Positions 1-7,032 are shown, counted from the first letter of the stretch. The stretch: DNA of 9,756 bases from Actinomycetes bacterium (GCA_021784375.1 JAJXSV010000076.1:1-9756); one strand, 5' to 3'. The notes: a model not told the origin generated them from the sequence alone. Made by a program: numbers and translations.

Positions 1-289
1 CGAAGACCGCCAGGATTCCGACCTGCCACTGCGTGGAGAGTTCCCGCATATGCAGCACGCGCAACACGGTTGCGATCGTGCCGGTGGAACCAATGTGAGT
101 TGACTGAATCCCCGCGATAGCCAGCGTCGCAAGCAGGCCCGACAGCGCAACTGCAAGCAGGTCCAGCATGCCCAGGAACACCTGAACCACGACCAGCAAG
201 AGCAACTTGCGACGCTGCCGCTCTGGGAGCAACTGCGCCGCCTGCCAGACGGAGGTCGCATGCGCGCGATCAACTAAGCGGTTGCCCAT
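1..289 (-). CDS. ABC transporter (PglK-like flippase), N-terminal part, cut by window edge
   Basis: Only the first 96 residues are in the window; the gene runs off the left edge. The start is the ATG at 289-287, preceded by GGAGGG a few bases upstream. The protein opens with a short charged cytoplasmic stretch (LLPERQRRK) followed at about residues 29-55 by a hydrophobic segment (VVVQVFLGMLDLLAVALSG) and then a run ending GIQS. This N-terminus matches, from family knowledge, ABC exporters with fused membrane and ATPase domains of the PglK / lipid-linked oligosaccharide flippase type found in polysaccharide clusters. The ATPase domain (Walker A, signature, Walker B) would lie outside the window, so the class is inferred. 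It starts 58 bases after the Wzy-type gene with no visible terminator between them, so co-transcription is likely. The neighbours support a role in moving lipid-linked glycans across the membrane. Confidence 0.65.
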   Translation of the reverse strand, partial: MGNRLVDRAHATSVWQAAQLLPERQRRKLLLLVVVQVFLGMLDLLAVALSGLLATLAIAGIQSTHIGSTGTIATVLRVLHMRELSTQWQVGILAVF

Positions 290-347
290 ACGCCCTCCGC
301 ATCGCTCCCCAGATCTCAACTTGGTGCTGACTGTCCTTGCTTGGCGC

Positions 348-2087
348 CTACTTCGCAGCCTTGTCGCTGGCCAGCAACTTGGCATAGTCCGTGTTTAGCG
401 GATCCAGGTAGACGGTTCGTGCGCGCCACGGAGTGGCCAACTTCGCATGTCCCGTCTGCTCGAGCGCTGTAGCCGCCAACTGCCACAGCGTCGCATCCAT
501 GGGGAACATCTTCGCCGAACTCTCCGCGAACTTGATCCCGTCGTCGATGGCACCGATCTGATACAGCTTGCTGATCGCCTGGGCACGCCAGTACGGGTCC
601 TGCGCGCCAGAGGCCGCAGCAAGCACCGCCTGCTTGATTGCCGTCTGTGCGGCCAGGTTTGGATTCTTGGTGTCGTAGCCGTAGGAGATGACGGTGCGAA
701 TGTTGCCGTCCGTTGACAGGGGGCCGCTCACCAGGAGGACGGCGCCGAGGCCCAGGACCACGCTCGCCACGAGCGCGGGCATCGGCGATGCGTGGGAGAC
801 GCTGTGTGCGCGCTTGTTCGCGCTCTTCGACACCCCTGCACGGACCGGTGCATACGAAACGCCAATCACCAAGCCGCCGATCACCCAACCCCAAACGGTA
901 AGGCCCAGCTGGTCGATGGAGAACAGTGACTGCAGCAGGAAGGCCAGCCAGCCTCCGAGCAGACCGCTCACCAGCAGGCGGTTCTCGCCGGAGCGCAGGG
1001 CCACCACGCCGCGCCAGACGACCACGGCCTGGAGCAGCACGTACGTGCCGAAGTAGGCCAACCCGCCAGTCGCAATCATCTGGAAGACGATGCTGTGGGC
1101 AGCATTGGAGATGGTGACTATGCCGGTTGCAGTAACCTGCTCGGGGAGCCGGAAGATGCGGTAGTAGTCACCGAAGGCGTCGATCCCCACGCCGAAGATC
1201 GGGTGGCTGGTGAACATCTTCCAGCCTGCGCGCCAGTAGTACGTGCGGTTCACGAGGTTCTGCTTGTACATGATGTGACGAAGCGGGCCGCGGTCCGTGA
1301 GCCCGACCATTGCGACAAGCGCCGCGATGGCCACGATGATCAGGTACGGCGTGAGAAGCCGCCGCAACGACGCACGCCGCTCGGGCGCCGAAAGCCAACC
1401 GGCGATCAGGACCGCGAATCCCGCGCCGTAGGCAAGGGTGCCCTGGACGGAGTGGGAGAGCACGGTGAGCATGACCGCGAGCGCCCCGAAGACGGCACTG
1501 CCAGCACGCAGCACGATACCAAGTGAGGGTTCGAGCGCACCCCAGAAGAACGCAACGGCACAGATGCCGAGCAACGCCGACGCGAAGTCCGGGTTCCCGA
1601 CCGTGCCCAGGATGGGGTTGTAGCCGTTGGCCCACTGCACGGGATCGTGGCCCGTCGTCTGCAGCAAGCCGTAACCGACTTCGAACACTCCGACACCCAT
1701 CAGCGCCCAGAGGCCGATACGCGTGTCGCGACCGCGGAAGGCCACGGCAACCGCCAGCATGATCACGGAAAGCGATGCATAGGCCAGCCATCCGTCATTG
1801 CGGGCCCAGGCACCCCATAGCGTGCGATACAGGTTCTGGTTGCTCGCGATCGCGGCAGCAGTGAGGCCCAGCACGAAGATTCCGATGCCACCCCACATGG
1901 GCCATTCGCTGCGCTTGAACCAGGACTTTGCGAAGCCGCCGAGCATGCCGATGAGGACCGCCGCGCCGACGACGAGGATGGCCAACTTGGGGATGTTGAA
2001 CGGGTCAAGCAGCGCCGTGGTGAACCAGAGACAAGCCAGGACGGCCGTGGTCATCGACACCCATTGCAGCGGACGCGTGTAGGTCAC
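348..2087 (-). CDS. O-antigen ligase / Wzy-type polymerase family membrane protein
   Basis: A 579-residue polytopic membrane protein starting at a GTG (2087-2085) with AGGAG five bases upstream. Residues 1-455 hold about a dozen hydrophobic segments. The GNPDFAS motif near residue 164 and the region around 282-302 (TYYWRAGWKMF then PIFGVGIDAFG), followed by His331 in NAAHSIVFQ, are the hallmarks of the O-antigen ligase / Wzy_C family. These enzymes polymerise or transfer lipid-linked glycans on the outer face of the cytoplasmic membrane. After the last membrane segment (about 437-456) comes a soluble Ala-rich helical tail (about 462-579, with repeats of the LWQLAATALEQTGHAKLA kind) that resembles TPR-like repeats. 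It lies 8 bases downstream of the WecA-type gene, whose stop codon overlaps its Shine-Dalgarno, so translation is probably coupled. Whether it is a polymerase, a ligase or a protein O-glycosyltransferase cannot be told from sequence alone. Confidence 0.85.
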   Translation of the reverse strand: MTYTRPLQWVSMTTAVLACLWFTTALLDPFNIPKLAILVVGAAVLIGMLGGFAKSWFKRSEWPMWGGIGIFVLGLTAAAIASNQNLYRTLWGAWARNDGWLAYASLSVIMLAVAVAFRGRDTRIGLWALMGVGVFEVGYGLLQTTGHDPVQWANGYNPILGTVGNPDFASALLGICAVAFFWGALEPSLGIVLRAGSAVFGALAVMLTVLSHSVQGTLAYGAGFAVLIAGWLSAPERRASLRRLLTPYLIIVAIAALVAMVGLTDRGPLRHIMYKQNLVNRTYYWRAGWKMFTSHPIFGVGIDAFGDYYRIFRLPEQVTATGIVTISNAAHSIVFQMIATGGLAYFGTYVLLQAVVVWRGVVALRSGENRLLVSGLLGGWLAFLLQSLFSIDQLGLTVWGWVIGGLVIGVSYAPVRAGVSKSANKRAHSVSHASPMPALVASVVLGLGAVLLVSGPLSTDGNIRTVISYGYDTKNPNLAAQTAIKQAVLAAASGAQDPYWRAQAISKLYQIGAIDDGIKFAESSAKMFPMDATLWQLAATALEQTGHAKLATPWRARTVYLDPLNTDYAKLLASDKAAK

Positions 2088-2095
2088 TTGTTCTC

Positions 2096-3145
2096 CTAGG
2101 GCAGGTCGCCGGTCTCCGGAAGCCGAAACGCGTACAGGAACGTCGCCACGAAGGCTATCGCGGCCGCGGCTATCAGCATTGCACCAGGCTGCTCGTCCAG
2201 GCGGGATACCGCGAAGGCCGCGACGCTGGCAGCAGCGCCCGCGAGCCAGATGCGGCGCACCGTCCCACGAGTGTCCAGGCCGGTGCGGCGCAGGCGATGC
2301 GAGAGGTGGTCAAGTCCGCCCACGAATGGCGAGATGCCCCTTCGAATCCGGGACGTGACCACGAGGGAGGTGTCGAGGATGGGCACCGCCAGCACGAGCA
2401 CCGGGATAGCCAGGGCGTTGAGCTGGGCGAGGTGGACCAGCTCCAGGCGCATACCGATGGCAGCCAGCATGAAGCCGATAAATAGCGACCCCGAATCGCC
2501 CATGTAGATGCGAGCGGGATGGTGATTCCAGACCAGGAAGCCCGCACAGGCGCCTGCGAGGGCGATCGCCAGGGCGGCTACCAGGAACTGCCCATTCGCG
2601 GCCGCAATCGCGAAGAACCCAAGTGCCGCAATGGCCGCGGTGCCACTGGCGGCACCATCCATGTTGTCGAGCAGGTTGAGCGCATTCGTGACCCCGACGA
2701 CCCAGAACACGGTGAGTCCGACGTTGAAGATCCCGAGCACGGAGAGCGTGACCGTCGTGCCGGCCCCGCTGAGGAGCCACGCGGTCACCGCACCGGCCAG
2801 CGATTGGACGAGGAACCGCGGGAGCGGTGGGAGGCCCCGCATGTCGTCGAGCAGGCCGACCGCGGAAAGCACGATTGCCGGCAGCAGCACCCCTGCGAGC
2901 AGGCGCAGATCCGACGCCGGGTATCCGCGCAACCAGGCCGCCACCACCGGCGTCAGCGTGGCACTCGCGGCGATGGCGATGCCGCCCAGATAGGGGATGG
3001 CATGGGTCTGCAGCTTGCGCTCGCCATCCGGCGCATCGACGACTGCGCTGCGCAGAGCGAGCCGACGCATGAGGGGGGTCAGCGCTGCGGCGACCACGAA
3101 AGTGACGGCGAAAGCCGCTACGTACCGCCACGGGCTCTGTCCCAC
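2096..3145 (-). CDS. WecA/TagO-family polyprenyl-phosphate sugar-1-phosphate transferase
   Basis: A 349-residue polytopic membrane enzyme of the MraY/WecA/TagO superfamily. Family members transfer a sugar-1-phosphate (often GlcNAc-1-P) from a UDP-sugar to undecaprenyl or decaprenyl phosphate, the first committed step of many surface glycans. The order of motifs is classical: DAPDGERKLQ with PYLGG (37-55), LLDDMRG (98-104, the Mg-binding Asp pair D100/D101), NALNLLDNMDG (154-164), IYMGDSGS (213-220, D217) and GGLDHLSHRL (276-285, the His motif on the last cytoplasmic loop). Length is normal for the family. It starts at a GTG (3145-3143) with GGGGGAGG five bases upstream. It sits downstream of the terminator of the surface-protein gene, so it probably has its own promoter, and overlaps the signals of the following Wzy-type gene. 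The exact sugar and the final polymer (arabinogalactan linker, teichoic acid or other glycan) are not determined by these motifs. Confidence 0.92.
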   Translation of the reverse strand: MGQSPWRYVAAFAVTFVVAAALTPLMRRLALRSAVVDAPDGERKLQTHAIPYLGGIAIAASATLTPVVAAWLRGYPASDLRLLAGVLLPAIVLSAVGLLDDMRGLPPLPRFLVQSLAGAVTAWLLSGAGTTVTLSVLGIFNVGLTVFWVVGVTNALNLLDNMDGAASGTAAIAALGFFAIAAANGQFLVAALAIALAGACAGFLVWNHHPARIYMGDSGSLFIGFMLAAIGMRLELVHLAQLNALAIPVLVLAVPILDTSLVVTSRIRRGISPFVGGLDHLSHRLRRTGLDTRGTVRRIWLAGAAASVAAFAVSRLDEQPGAMLIAAAAIAFVATFLYAFRLPETGDLP

Positions 3146-3163
3146 GTTCGCCTCCCCCGCCGC

Positions 3164-3183
3164 AGTGTAGAGGCGGCGCCTCT
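3164..3183 (-). promoter_or_regulatory. Possible -10 and overlapping palindrome upstream of the WecA-type gene
   Basis: On the minus strand TACACT (3169-3164) lies 19 bases from the GTG start and resembles a -10 box. It abuts a perfect 6-bp inverted repeat with a 3-base centre (AGAGGC / GCCTCT, 3169-3183). No convincing -35 is present at 17-18 bases; the nearest candidate TTGAGG is 20 bases away. The palindrome could be an operator or a small hairpin. Weakly supported. Confidence 0.3.
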
Positions 3184-3201
3184 GCCGTGCCTCAAACGAA
3201 A

Positions 3202-3233
3202 CCGAGGCCCACCCCTCGCGGGGTGGGCCTCGG
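3202..3233 (-). terminator. Intrinsic terminator after the surface-protein gene
   Basis: A perfect 14-bp GC-rich stem (3202-3215 with 3220-3233) with a four-base loop TCGC lies 38 bases downstream of the surface-protein stop codon. On the minus strand it is followed by TTTCGTTTG, a T-rich tail, so it fits termination of minus-strand transcription. It separates the surface-protein gene from the glycan genes and is the strongest hairpin seen in the window. Confidence 0.85.
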
Positions 3234-3271
3234 CCTTCACTTACCGGCTGTCACCAGCCGAGTGGTTTCAA

Positions 3272-4963
3272 CTAGCGGATGCCCTCAGCCTTGAGCAGCT
3301 TGGCCAGAGCCTTCTGCAGCGCGGCGACGCGCTTGCCCTGTGCCAGCAGCGAGGCGTTGATGACCTTGATCTGAGCGGTCATCGAGGCAACGAGCGCGGC
3401 AACCGTCGTGGTCAGCGAACCGACAGACGTCTGCAGAGCAGCGATCGCGTCCGACGTCGCCTTGGCGGCGGCGGCAGCACCCGAGTCACCAACGGTGGCA
3501 CTGGTCGAGACCGTGTTGCCGTTGAGGTCCTTGCCGGATACCAGGATCGGGCCGACTGCGAGCGGCATGTACACCGTGTAGGCGGCAACACCGTTAGCGA
3601 TCGTGACCTGGCTGGACGCCTGCGTGCCCGTGGTGAACGGAAGCGAGACGCCACCCAGCTGGGCCGACGAGGTCAGACCGGCAGAGTCGAAGAGCGTCCA
3701 GGCGCCGTCAGCTGCGGCAACGCCATCGGAGTTCTTCACCGTGATGGTGAGGATCGCCTTGGCGCCAGGCAGGTAGGTCGCCGTGTCGAAGGCAACCGTG
3801 ACCGAGGCGAAGCCAGCCGTCACGACGTGCGCGTTGACCGTCGTGGAGACCGAGGCGTCGGCGTTCGCGACCTTGATCAACGAGTCACCCTTGGAGAGAC
3901 CGGTAACCGTGAACGTCTCCGTACCAATGTTCGCACCGCTGGAGAGCGTCGGGCCAGAGGCCGGCATCACCGAAGCGACAGCGGCAGTACCCGAGGAAAC
4001 ATTCACAGGCGCGTTCGGAACGAGCACACCATTGGCGTCCTTTGCCGTCACCGTAAGGACACTGGTGCTGTTCGTACCGCTGGCGGCGATGTTCGCCTTG
4101 TCGAGCGAGGCCGTGTACGAAGCGACCGCACCGTAGAAGGTGATGGTCTTCGTGGCGACCACAACGCCGTTCACGGCGACAGTGATGGTGCCAACGCCCG
4201 AGCGGCCGTCAGAGTAAACGCTGAACGTCTGCGGGTTCGGCTGCCCAGCGCTTACGGCAAGGTATGCCGCAGTGGAGCCAGCCTTACCAACCGCACCGAC
4301 ACCGGTCATGGTGACAGTGACAGCCTTGGTGTAAGGCTGAACGGTCATGTTCGTGGTGGTCTCCGTGGCAGCGCCATACTGCGTCACCGAGAGGGTCCCG
4401 GCGAGCGTCTGAGCGGGTGCTGCCGCAGCGAACAGGTTGCCATTTCCGTCAGCGTACGTGCCAGCGGCAGCGGTCAGAGCAACTGCCGAGTGGTCGTACA
4501 GCGTCGAGTAGATCGGCGTGGTCGAAGGTGCCGACCAGACGATGCTCCACACGTAGGAGGCCTGAACAGCACCTGTGACGCTGTCGAGCTTGTTCACGGT
4601 GATGGTCTGCGTGCCAGCGGGGGCAGCGACGGTGATCGTCTCGAGGGCGGTAGCAGCCGAGGCAGAGTCGACGAACTGCAGACCAGTCGCCGGGTACACG
4701 GCCGTGCCACCACCGATGGCGGTCGCCGAGGTGGAGACTGTGTTGCCGCTGATGGAGCCGATGGTGCCGTTGTTCACGAGCACCGAGTAGGTCGTCGCGG
4801 TGGTGGTGTCAAGGTTGAACACAACGTTGGCGAAGCCGCCAACCGTGCCCGTGGTAGCCGACGACGTGTCGAAGGTACCCGCAACCGCCGCTGAGGCCGG
4901 AGCCGCAGCAAGCAGACCACCAGCAAGCGCGGCGACAACCGCAAGCGCAATGCGCTTCTTCAT
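3272..4963 (-). CDS. Secreted S-layer-like protein with Ig-like domain and C-terminal coiled coil
   Basis: A 563-residue secreted protein. An in-frame extension to 5056 exists, but the ATG at 4963 is chosen because AAAGGA sits 6 bases upstream and it begins directly with a signal peptide (MKKRIALAVVAALAGG... cut after APASA, about residue 25). The mature part is rich in Ala, Thr, Val, Ser and Gly, has no Cys, and looks all-beta. A bacterial Ig-like (BIG/invasin-type) segment spans about 283-381 (ASLDKANIAASG, then VLTVTAKDANGVLVPNAPV), and a similar unit follows at about 385-490 (ILTITVKNSDGVAA). The last 68 residues (496-563) form an Ala/Leu heptad-rich coiled coil ending in a basic KALAKLLKAEGIR tail. 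There is no LPXTG sorting signal or C-terminal membrane helix, so attachment would be through the coiled-coil tail or glycans. From memory this architecture resembles abundant surface proteins of freshwater Actinobacteria; a true S-layer role is inferred. The gene has a structured leader and a strong terminator, as expected for high expression. Confidence 0.75.
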   Translation of the reverse strand: MKKRIALAVVAALAGGLLAAAPASAAVAGTFDTSSATTGTVGGFANVVFNLDTTTATTYSVLVNNGTIGSISGNTVSTSATAIGGGTAVYPATGLQFVDSASAATALETITVAAPAGTQTITVNKLDSVTGAVQASYVWSIVWSAPSTTPIYSTLYDHSAVALTAAAGTYADGNGNLFAAAAPAQTLAGTLSVTQYGAATETTTNMTVQPYTKAVTVTMTGVGAVGKAGSTAAYLAVSAGQPNPQTFSVYSDGRSGVGTITVAVNGVVVATKTITFYGAVASYTASLDKANIAASGTNSTSVLTVTAKDANGVLVPNAPVNVSSGTAAVASVMPASGPTLSSGANIGTETFTVTGLSKGDSLIKVANADASVSTTVNAHVVTAGFASVTVAFDTATYLPGAKAILTITVKNSDGVAAADGAWTLFDSAGLTSSAQLGGVSLPFTTGTQASSQVTIANGVAAYTVYMPLAVGPILVSGKDLNGNTVSTSATVGDSGAAAAAKATSDAIAALQTSVGSLTTTVAALVASMTAQIKVINASLLAQGKRVAALQKALAKLLKAEGIR

Positions 4964-4969
4964 GCTGTT

Positions 4970-4975
4970 TCCTTT
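4970..4975 (-). promoter_or_regulatory. Ribosome binding site of the surface-protein gene
   Basis: AAAGGA on the minus strand, 6 bases from the ATG at 4963. It sets the start at the signal peptide rather than at the in-frame ATG at 5056, which would put 31 Pro/Asp-rich residues in front of the signal sequence. Confidence 0.8.
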
Positions 4976-4985
4976 CGGATAAGTC

Positions 4986-5006
4986 GGGTCAGGAACTTCC
5001 TGATCC
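4986..5006 (-). promoter_or_regulatory. Palindrome in the leader of the surface-protein gene
   Basis: A perfect 7-bp inverted repeat around a single central base (TCAGGAA-C-TTCCTGA on the plus strand, 4989-5003), extended on both sides to 10 arms with one mismatch (4986-5006). It lies 23 bases upstream of the surface-protein start. A one-base centre suits a dimeric repressor or activator operator better than an RNA hairpin, but neither role is shown. Confidence 0.45.
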
Positions 5007-5045
5007 GGCTCGGTGGGATCCGCTGTGTCAGCCGGTCCACCTAAT

Positions 5046-5072
5046 CCCGAACTCATCCGGACAGAGCTCGGG
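5046..5072 (-). promoter_or_regulatory. Stem-loop between sigma-factor and surface-protein genes
   Basis: Arms CCCGAACTC (5046-5054) and GAGCTCGGG (5064-5072) can form a 9-bp stem with a 9-base loop. The only mismatch becomes a G-U pair in minus-strand RNA. No U-tract follows in that direction (AUUAGG), so it may be a leader structure of the surface-protein mRNA rather than a terminator. Confidence 0.45.
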
Positions 5073-5082
5073 AAACCTTTGT

Positions 5083-5104
5083 GCCTCAGTGTGTCACCTG
5101 AGGC
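5083..5104 (-). terminator. Possible weak terminator or stem-loop over the sigma-gene stop codon
   Basis: A 7-bp stem (GCCTCAG / CTGAGGC) with an 8-base loop spans the stop codon of the sigma gene (5086-5088). On the minus strand it is followed by ACAAAGGTTT, which is only weakly T-rich. It may reduce read-through into the surface-protein gene or protect mRNA ends after processing. Confidence 0.3.
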
Positions 5105-6588
5105 TGATCAATCACCTGCACGACTTCCCCGAACACGGGCATTCCGCTTGGTGATGTGTGTATGCGAACCACCAGCACGGACGGCAGATGCGTCGCATCC
5201 GTGCCCATGCCGGGTCCGGCCAGTGTCGCCGACGCAGCCTTCGTGTCGGCAAGCAGGTAGGTGGTGATGACGACATCACCGTTGGGCAGCGTCACGCGCT
5301 CCGATGCCCGGCTGGCCACCGGCAACTCGCGCCATAGGCCGGCCACGCGCACCATCGGGTCCACCTCGTAGGTGAGTTGGCCGTCGGCCCAGGTGAGCGT
5401 CTGGTGCAGGAGCACGTTCACGGCGCTGCTGGCGGTCATGAAGTCCGAGACCGTGACCACCTGGCCGGTCGCGGTGATGGCATTCGACTCGGTGGTGACG
5501 ACGCCCTGGCCGGTGACGCCAGTGGCGTCCGCGACCACGAAGCCGACGGGCAGGCCACTGGCATCGGTTCCCGGCAGCACCTTGGCCACCTTGACGTCAG
5601 CGGTGCGGAGTTGGTCGTTGGTGATGGTGGAGGGCGCAACCGCAGTGGCGGAGGGTGCTGCCACAACCGGCCTGTGCGTCGCCTTGACCGCAGGCTTGAC
5701 GGTGGGCTTGGTCGTCTTCACCGTCGGCTTGACGGGGGCCGGCGTGTTGCTGGCCTTCACCGTCGGCGTGACCTGCGGAGCCTGCGTCGGCTGCTGGATC
5801 TGCTTGGTGATCTGCTGCAGCGTCGGCGTGCCGTTGTAGTTCCAGAAGCCGAGGCCGACGGCCATGACCAGGAACAGGACGGCAACGCCCTGGCCGATCT
5901 GGCGCGCGTTCGTCTTGGCCTTCTTGACCACGCTGGAGAGCTGGTCCGCAGCGGTCATGCCGGTCTCGGCATCGACGACGATGCTCTCGAGGGCGCGGCG
6001 CAGGGCGGCACGAGCACGTGACACGTGCGTGTACACCTGCTGCTCGCTGATGTTCAGGGCCTCGGCGACCTGCTTGGTGCTGTAGTCGCCGCTCGCGGTG
6101 AGCAGGAGCGCGGTGCGCTGCTGATCGGTGAGGCGGGCGAGGGCTTCGGTGACCAGCGCGGTGTCGGCGGCACGCATGAGCGCTGCGTCGGCGGCCGGGT
6201 CCCAGGCGTCGATCTCGCGCGAGTCGAGGTTGGCGGTGGTGAGGTCCTCGACGGGGGCGGCGCGGCGGGCACCGGCACGCACGACGTTGAGTGCGGTGTT
6301 GACGACCGTGCGCGTCAGGTAGGCCACGGCGTGGTCACGGTTGACGAGGTCCGGGGCGGCCATGGCGCACTTGAGGAAGGCGTCCTGCACGACGTCCTCG
6401 GCCTCGGCCGCGTCGTGGAGGTAGCGGTTGGCGATGGCAATCAGGCGATCGCGCTCGGACACGTAGAGCTCGCCGAAGCCGTTGAGGCTCCAATCGGTGT
6501 TGCCGCCCTCATCGGCGGCCTGGGCGCGCTCGGCAGCGAGCGGCGCAACGATGGCCTCGAAGGCCTCGTTTCCGTTCTGCTGCGTCAT
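5086..6588 (-). CDS. Membrane-anchored ECF-type sigma factor with C-terminal extracytoplasmic domain
   Basis: A 500-residue protein. The ATG at 6588 is preferred over the in-frame ATG at 6612 because AGAGGAA lies 7 bases upstream. Residues about 45-110 are sigma-70 region 2 (RDRLIAIANRYLHDAAEAEDVVQDAFLK, ending NVVRAGARR). Residues about 145-200 are region 4 with its helix-turn-helix (LTDQQRTALLLTASG, QVAEALNISEQQVYTHVSRARAALR). Unlike ordinary ECF factors of about 170-220 residues, it continues through a basic stretch (VKKAKTNARQ) into one transmembrane helix (about 231-250). A Thr/Pro/Lys-rich linker with KPTVK repeats (about 265-325) and a 175-residue unrecognised domain (326-500) follow. 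The basic residues before the helix predict the sigma part inside and the C-terminal domain outside. Only one Cys (C74) is present, so there is no zinc-type anti-sigma (HxxxCxxC) segment. No separate anti-sigma gene adjoins it. It lies 122 bases upstream of the surface-protein gene, a likely target. Function as a true sigma factor, and release by proteolysis, are inferred. Confidence 0.85.
   Translation of the reverse strand: MTQQNGNEAFEAIVAPLAAERAQAADEGGNTDWSLNGFGELYVSERDRLIAIANRYLHDAAEAEDVVQDAFLKCAMAAPDLVNRDHAVAYLTRTVVNTALNVVRAGARRAAPVEDLTTANLDSREIDAWDPAADAALMRAADTALVTEALARLTDQQRTALLLTASGDYSTKQVAEALNISEQQVYTHVSRARAALRRALESIVVDAETGMTAADQLSSVVKKAKTNARQIGQGVAVLFLVMAVGLGFWNYNGTPTLQQITKQIQQPTQAPQVTPTVKASNTPAPVKPTVKTTKPTVKPAVKATHRPVVAAPSATAVAPSTITNDQLRTADVKVAKVLPGTDASGLPVGFVVADATGVTGQGVVTTESNAITATGQVVTVSDFMTASSAVNVLLHQTLTWADGQLTYEVDPMVRVAGLWRELPVASRASERVTLPNGDVVITTYLLADTKAASATLAGPGMGTDATHLPSVLVVRIHTSPSGMPVFGEVVQVIDQPQVTH
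5680..5760 (-). repeat. Repeats coding for the KPTVK-type linker of the sigma factor
   Basis: The segment coding residues 277-303 contains repeated K-P-T-V-K / K-P-A-V-K units (VKPTVKTTKPTVKPAVKA). On the plus strand this shows as recurring TTCACCGTCGG and CTTGACGG words. Such Pro/Thr/Lys repeats typically form extended spacers that cross the cell wall, consistent with the C-terminal domain lying outside the membrane. Confidence 0.7.
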
Positions 6589-6595
6589 GGTGGCG

Positions 6596-6602
6596 TTCCT
6601 CT
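6596..6602 (-). promoter_or_regulatory. Ribosome binding site deciding the sigma-factor start
   Basis: AGAGGAA on the minus strand, 7 bases from the ATG at 6588. The alternative in-frame ATG at 6612 is preceded by GGGAACCACCCCGC with no good Shine-Dalgarno, so the downstream start is preferred. Confidence 0.7.
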
Positions 6603-6689
6603 GCTCGAGCATGCGGGGTGGTTCCCGGCGTCCCGGGCCCCTTCTATTCGGTTAACACCGGAGGGGCGGGGTTTCTGTCACTGATTTTT

Positions 6690-6705
6690 TGTGGCCTACG
6701 TCACA
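6690..6705. promoter_or_regulatory. Crp/GlxR-like binding palindrome upstream of the sigma-factor gene
   Basis: The minus strand reads TGTGACGTAGGCCACA. This fits the actinobacterial Crp/GlxR consensus TGTGA-N2-TA-N2-TCACA with one mismatch (CCACA for TCACA) and has the central TA. Its centre lies about 110 bases upstream of the sigma-factor start. A TAGAAG word on the minus strand (6646-6641) could be a -10 box about 50 bases downstream, compatible with activation from a distance, though no good -35 is seen. Binding is inferred from the motif only. Confidence 0.45.
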
Positions 6706-7027
6706 TTGACGGGGGGCGGGCTCGCCGTTGGAGGCGGCTGTGCGCCCCACCAGCACGCGCCCCAGCCGATCCCCCATCAAAGACCGGTCGGGGCGCCCAC
6801 GTGCGAGGCGCCAGCCGCACCGTCCAATTGCAGCAGGTCCGCGGCCCTGGGCGGCGTGGAACGGCCGCGCCCGGCCCTTGGAATCGCCTGTGAAGCGCCG
6901 AGTGTCCGGTTCAGTTGCGGGGAACTGCACTTGGGACGGGATCGGAAGGTTGCCGCAGCGTGGCGGCGCCGACAGGCGCCCGTCGCAGGCGCCCGCGATA
7001 GCGTCACGGCATGGAAGCTCGCCAGCC

Positions 7028-7032
7028 AGGGA
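7028..7032 (+). promoter_or_regulatory. Ribosome binding site of the channel-like gene
   Basis: AGGGA seven bases before the ATG at 7040. It supports this start over an in-frame ATG at 6728, which would add 104 Arg/Pro-rich residues with no domain-like character in front of the first membrane helix. Confidence 0.65.

Noticed and set aside
2519..4894. A very long plus-strand open frame (791 codons) antisense to the WecA-type and surface-protein genes
   Set aside because: Its translation is an Arg/Gly/Asp-rich sequence without domains. It lies opposite two genes with clear motifs and is a by-product of their high-GC codon use.
4964..5056. Upstream in-frame start for the surface protein
   Set aside because: It would bury the signal peptide behind 31 residues. 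The ATG at 4963 has a good ribosome binding site.
6920..6948. GGAAC-type ECF promoters near GGAACT (plus strand, 6921), GGAACC (minus strand, 6625-6620) and the GGAACTTCC palindrome at 4992-5000
   Set aside because: No matching CGTT/CGTC-type -10 box at 16-17 bases was found downstream of any of them, so a shared target motif for the sigma factor could not be supported.
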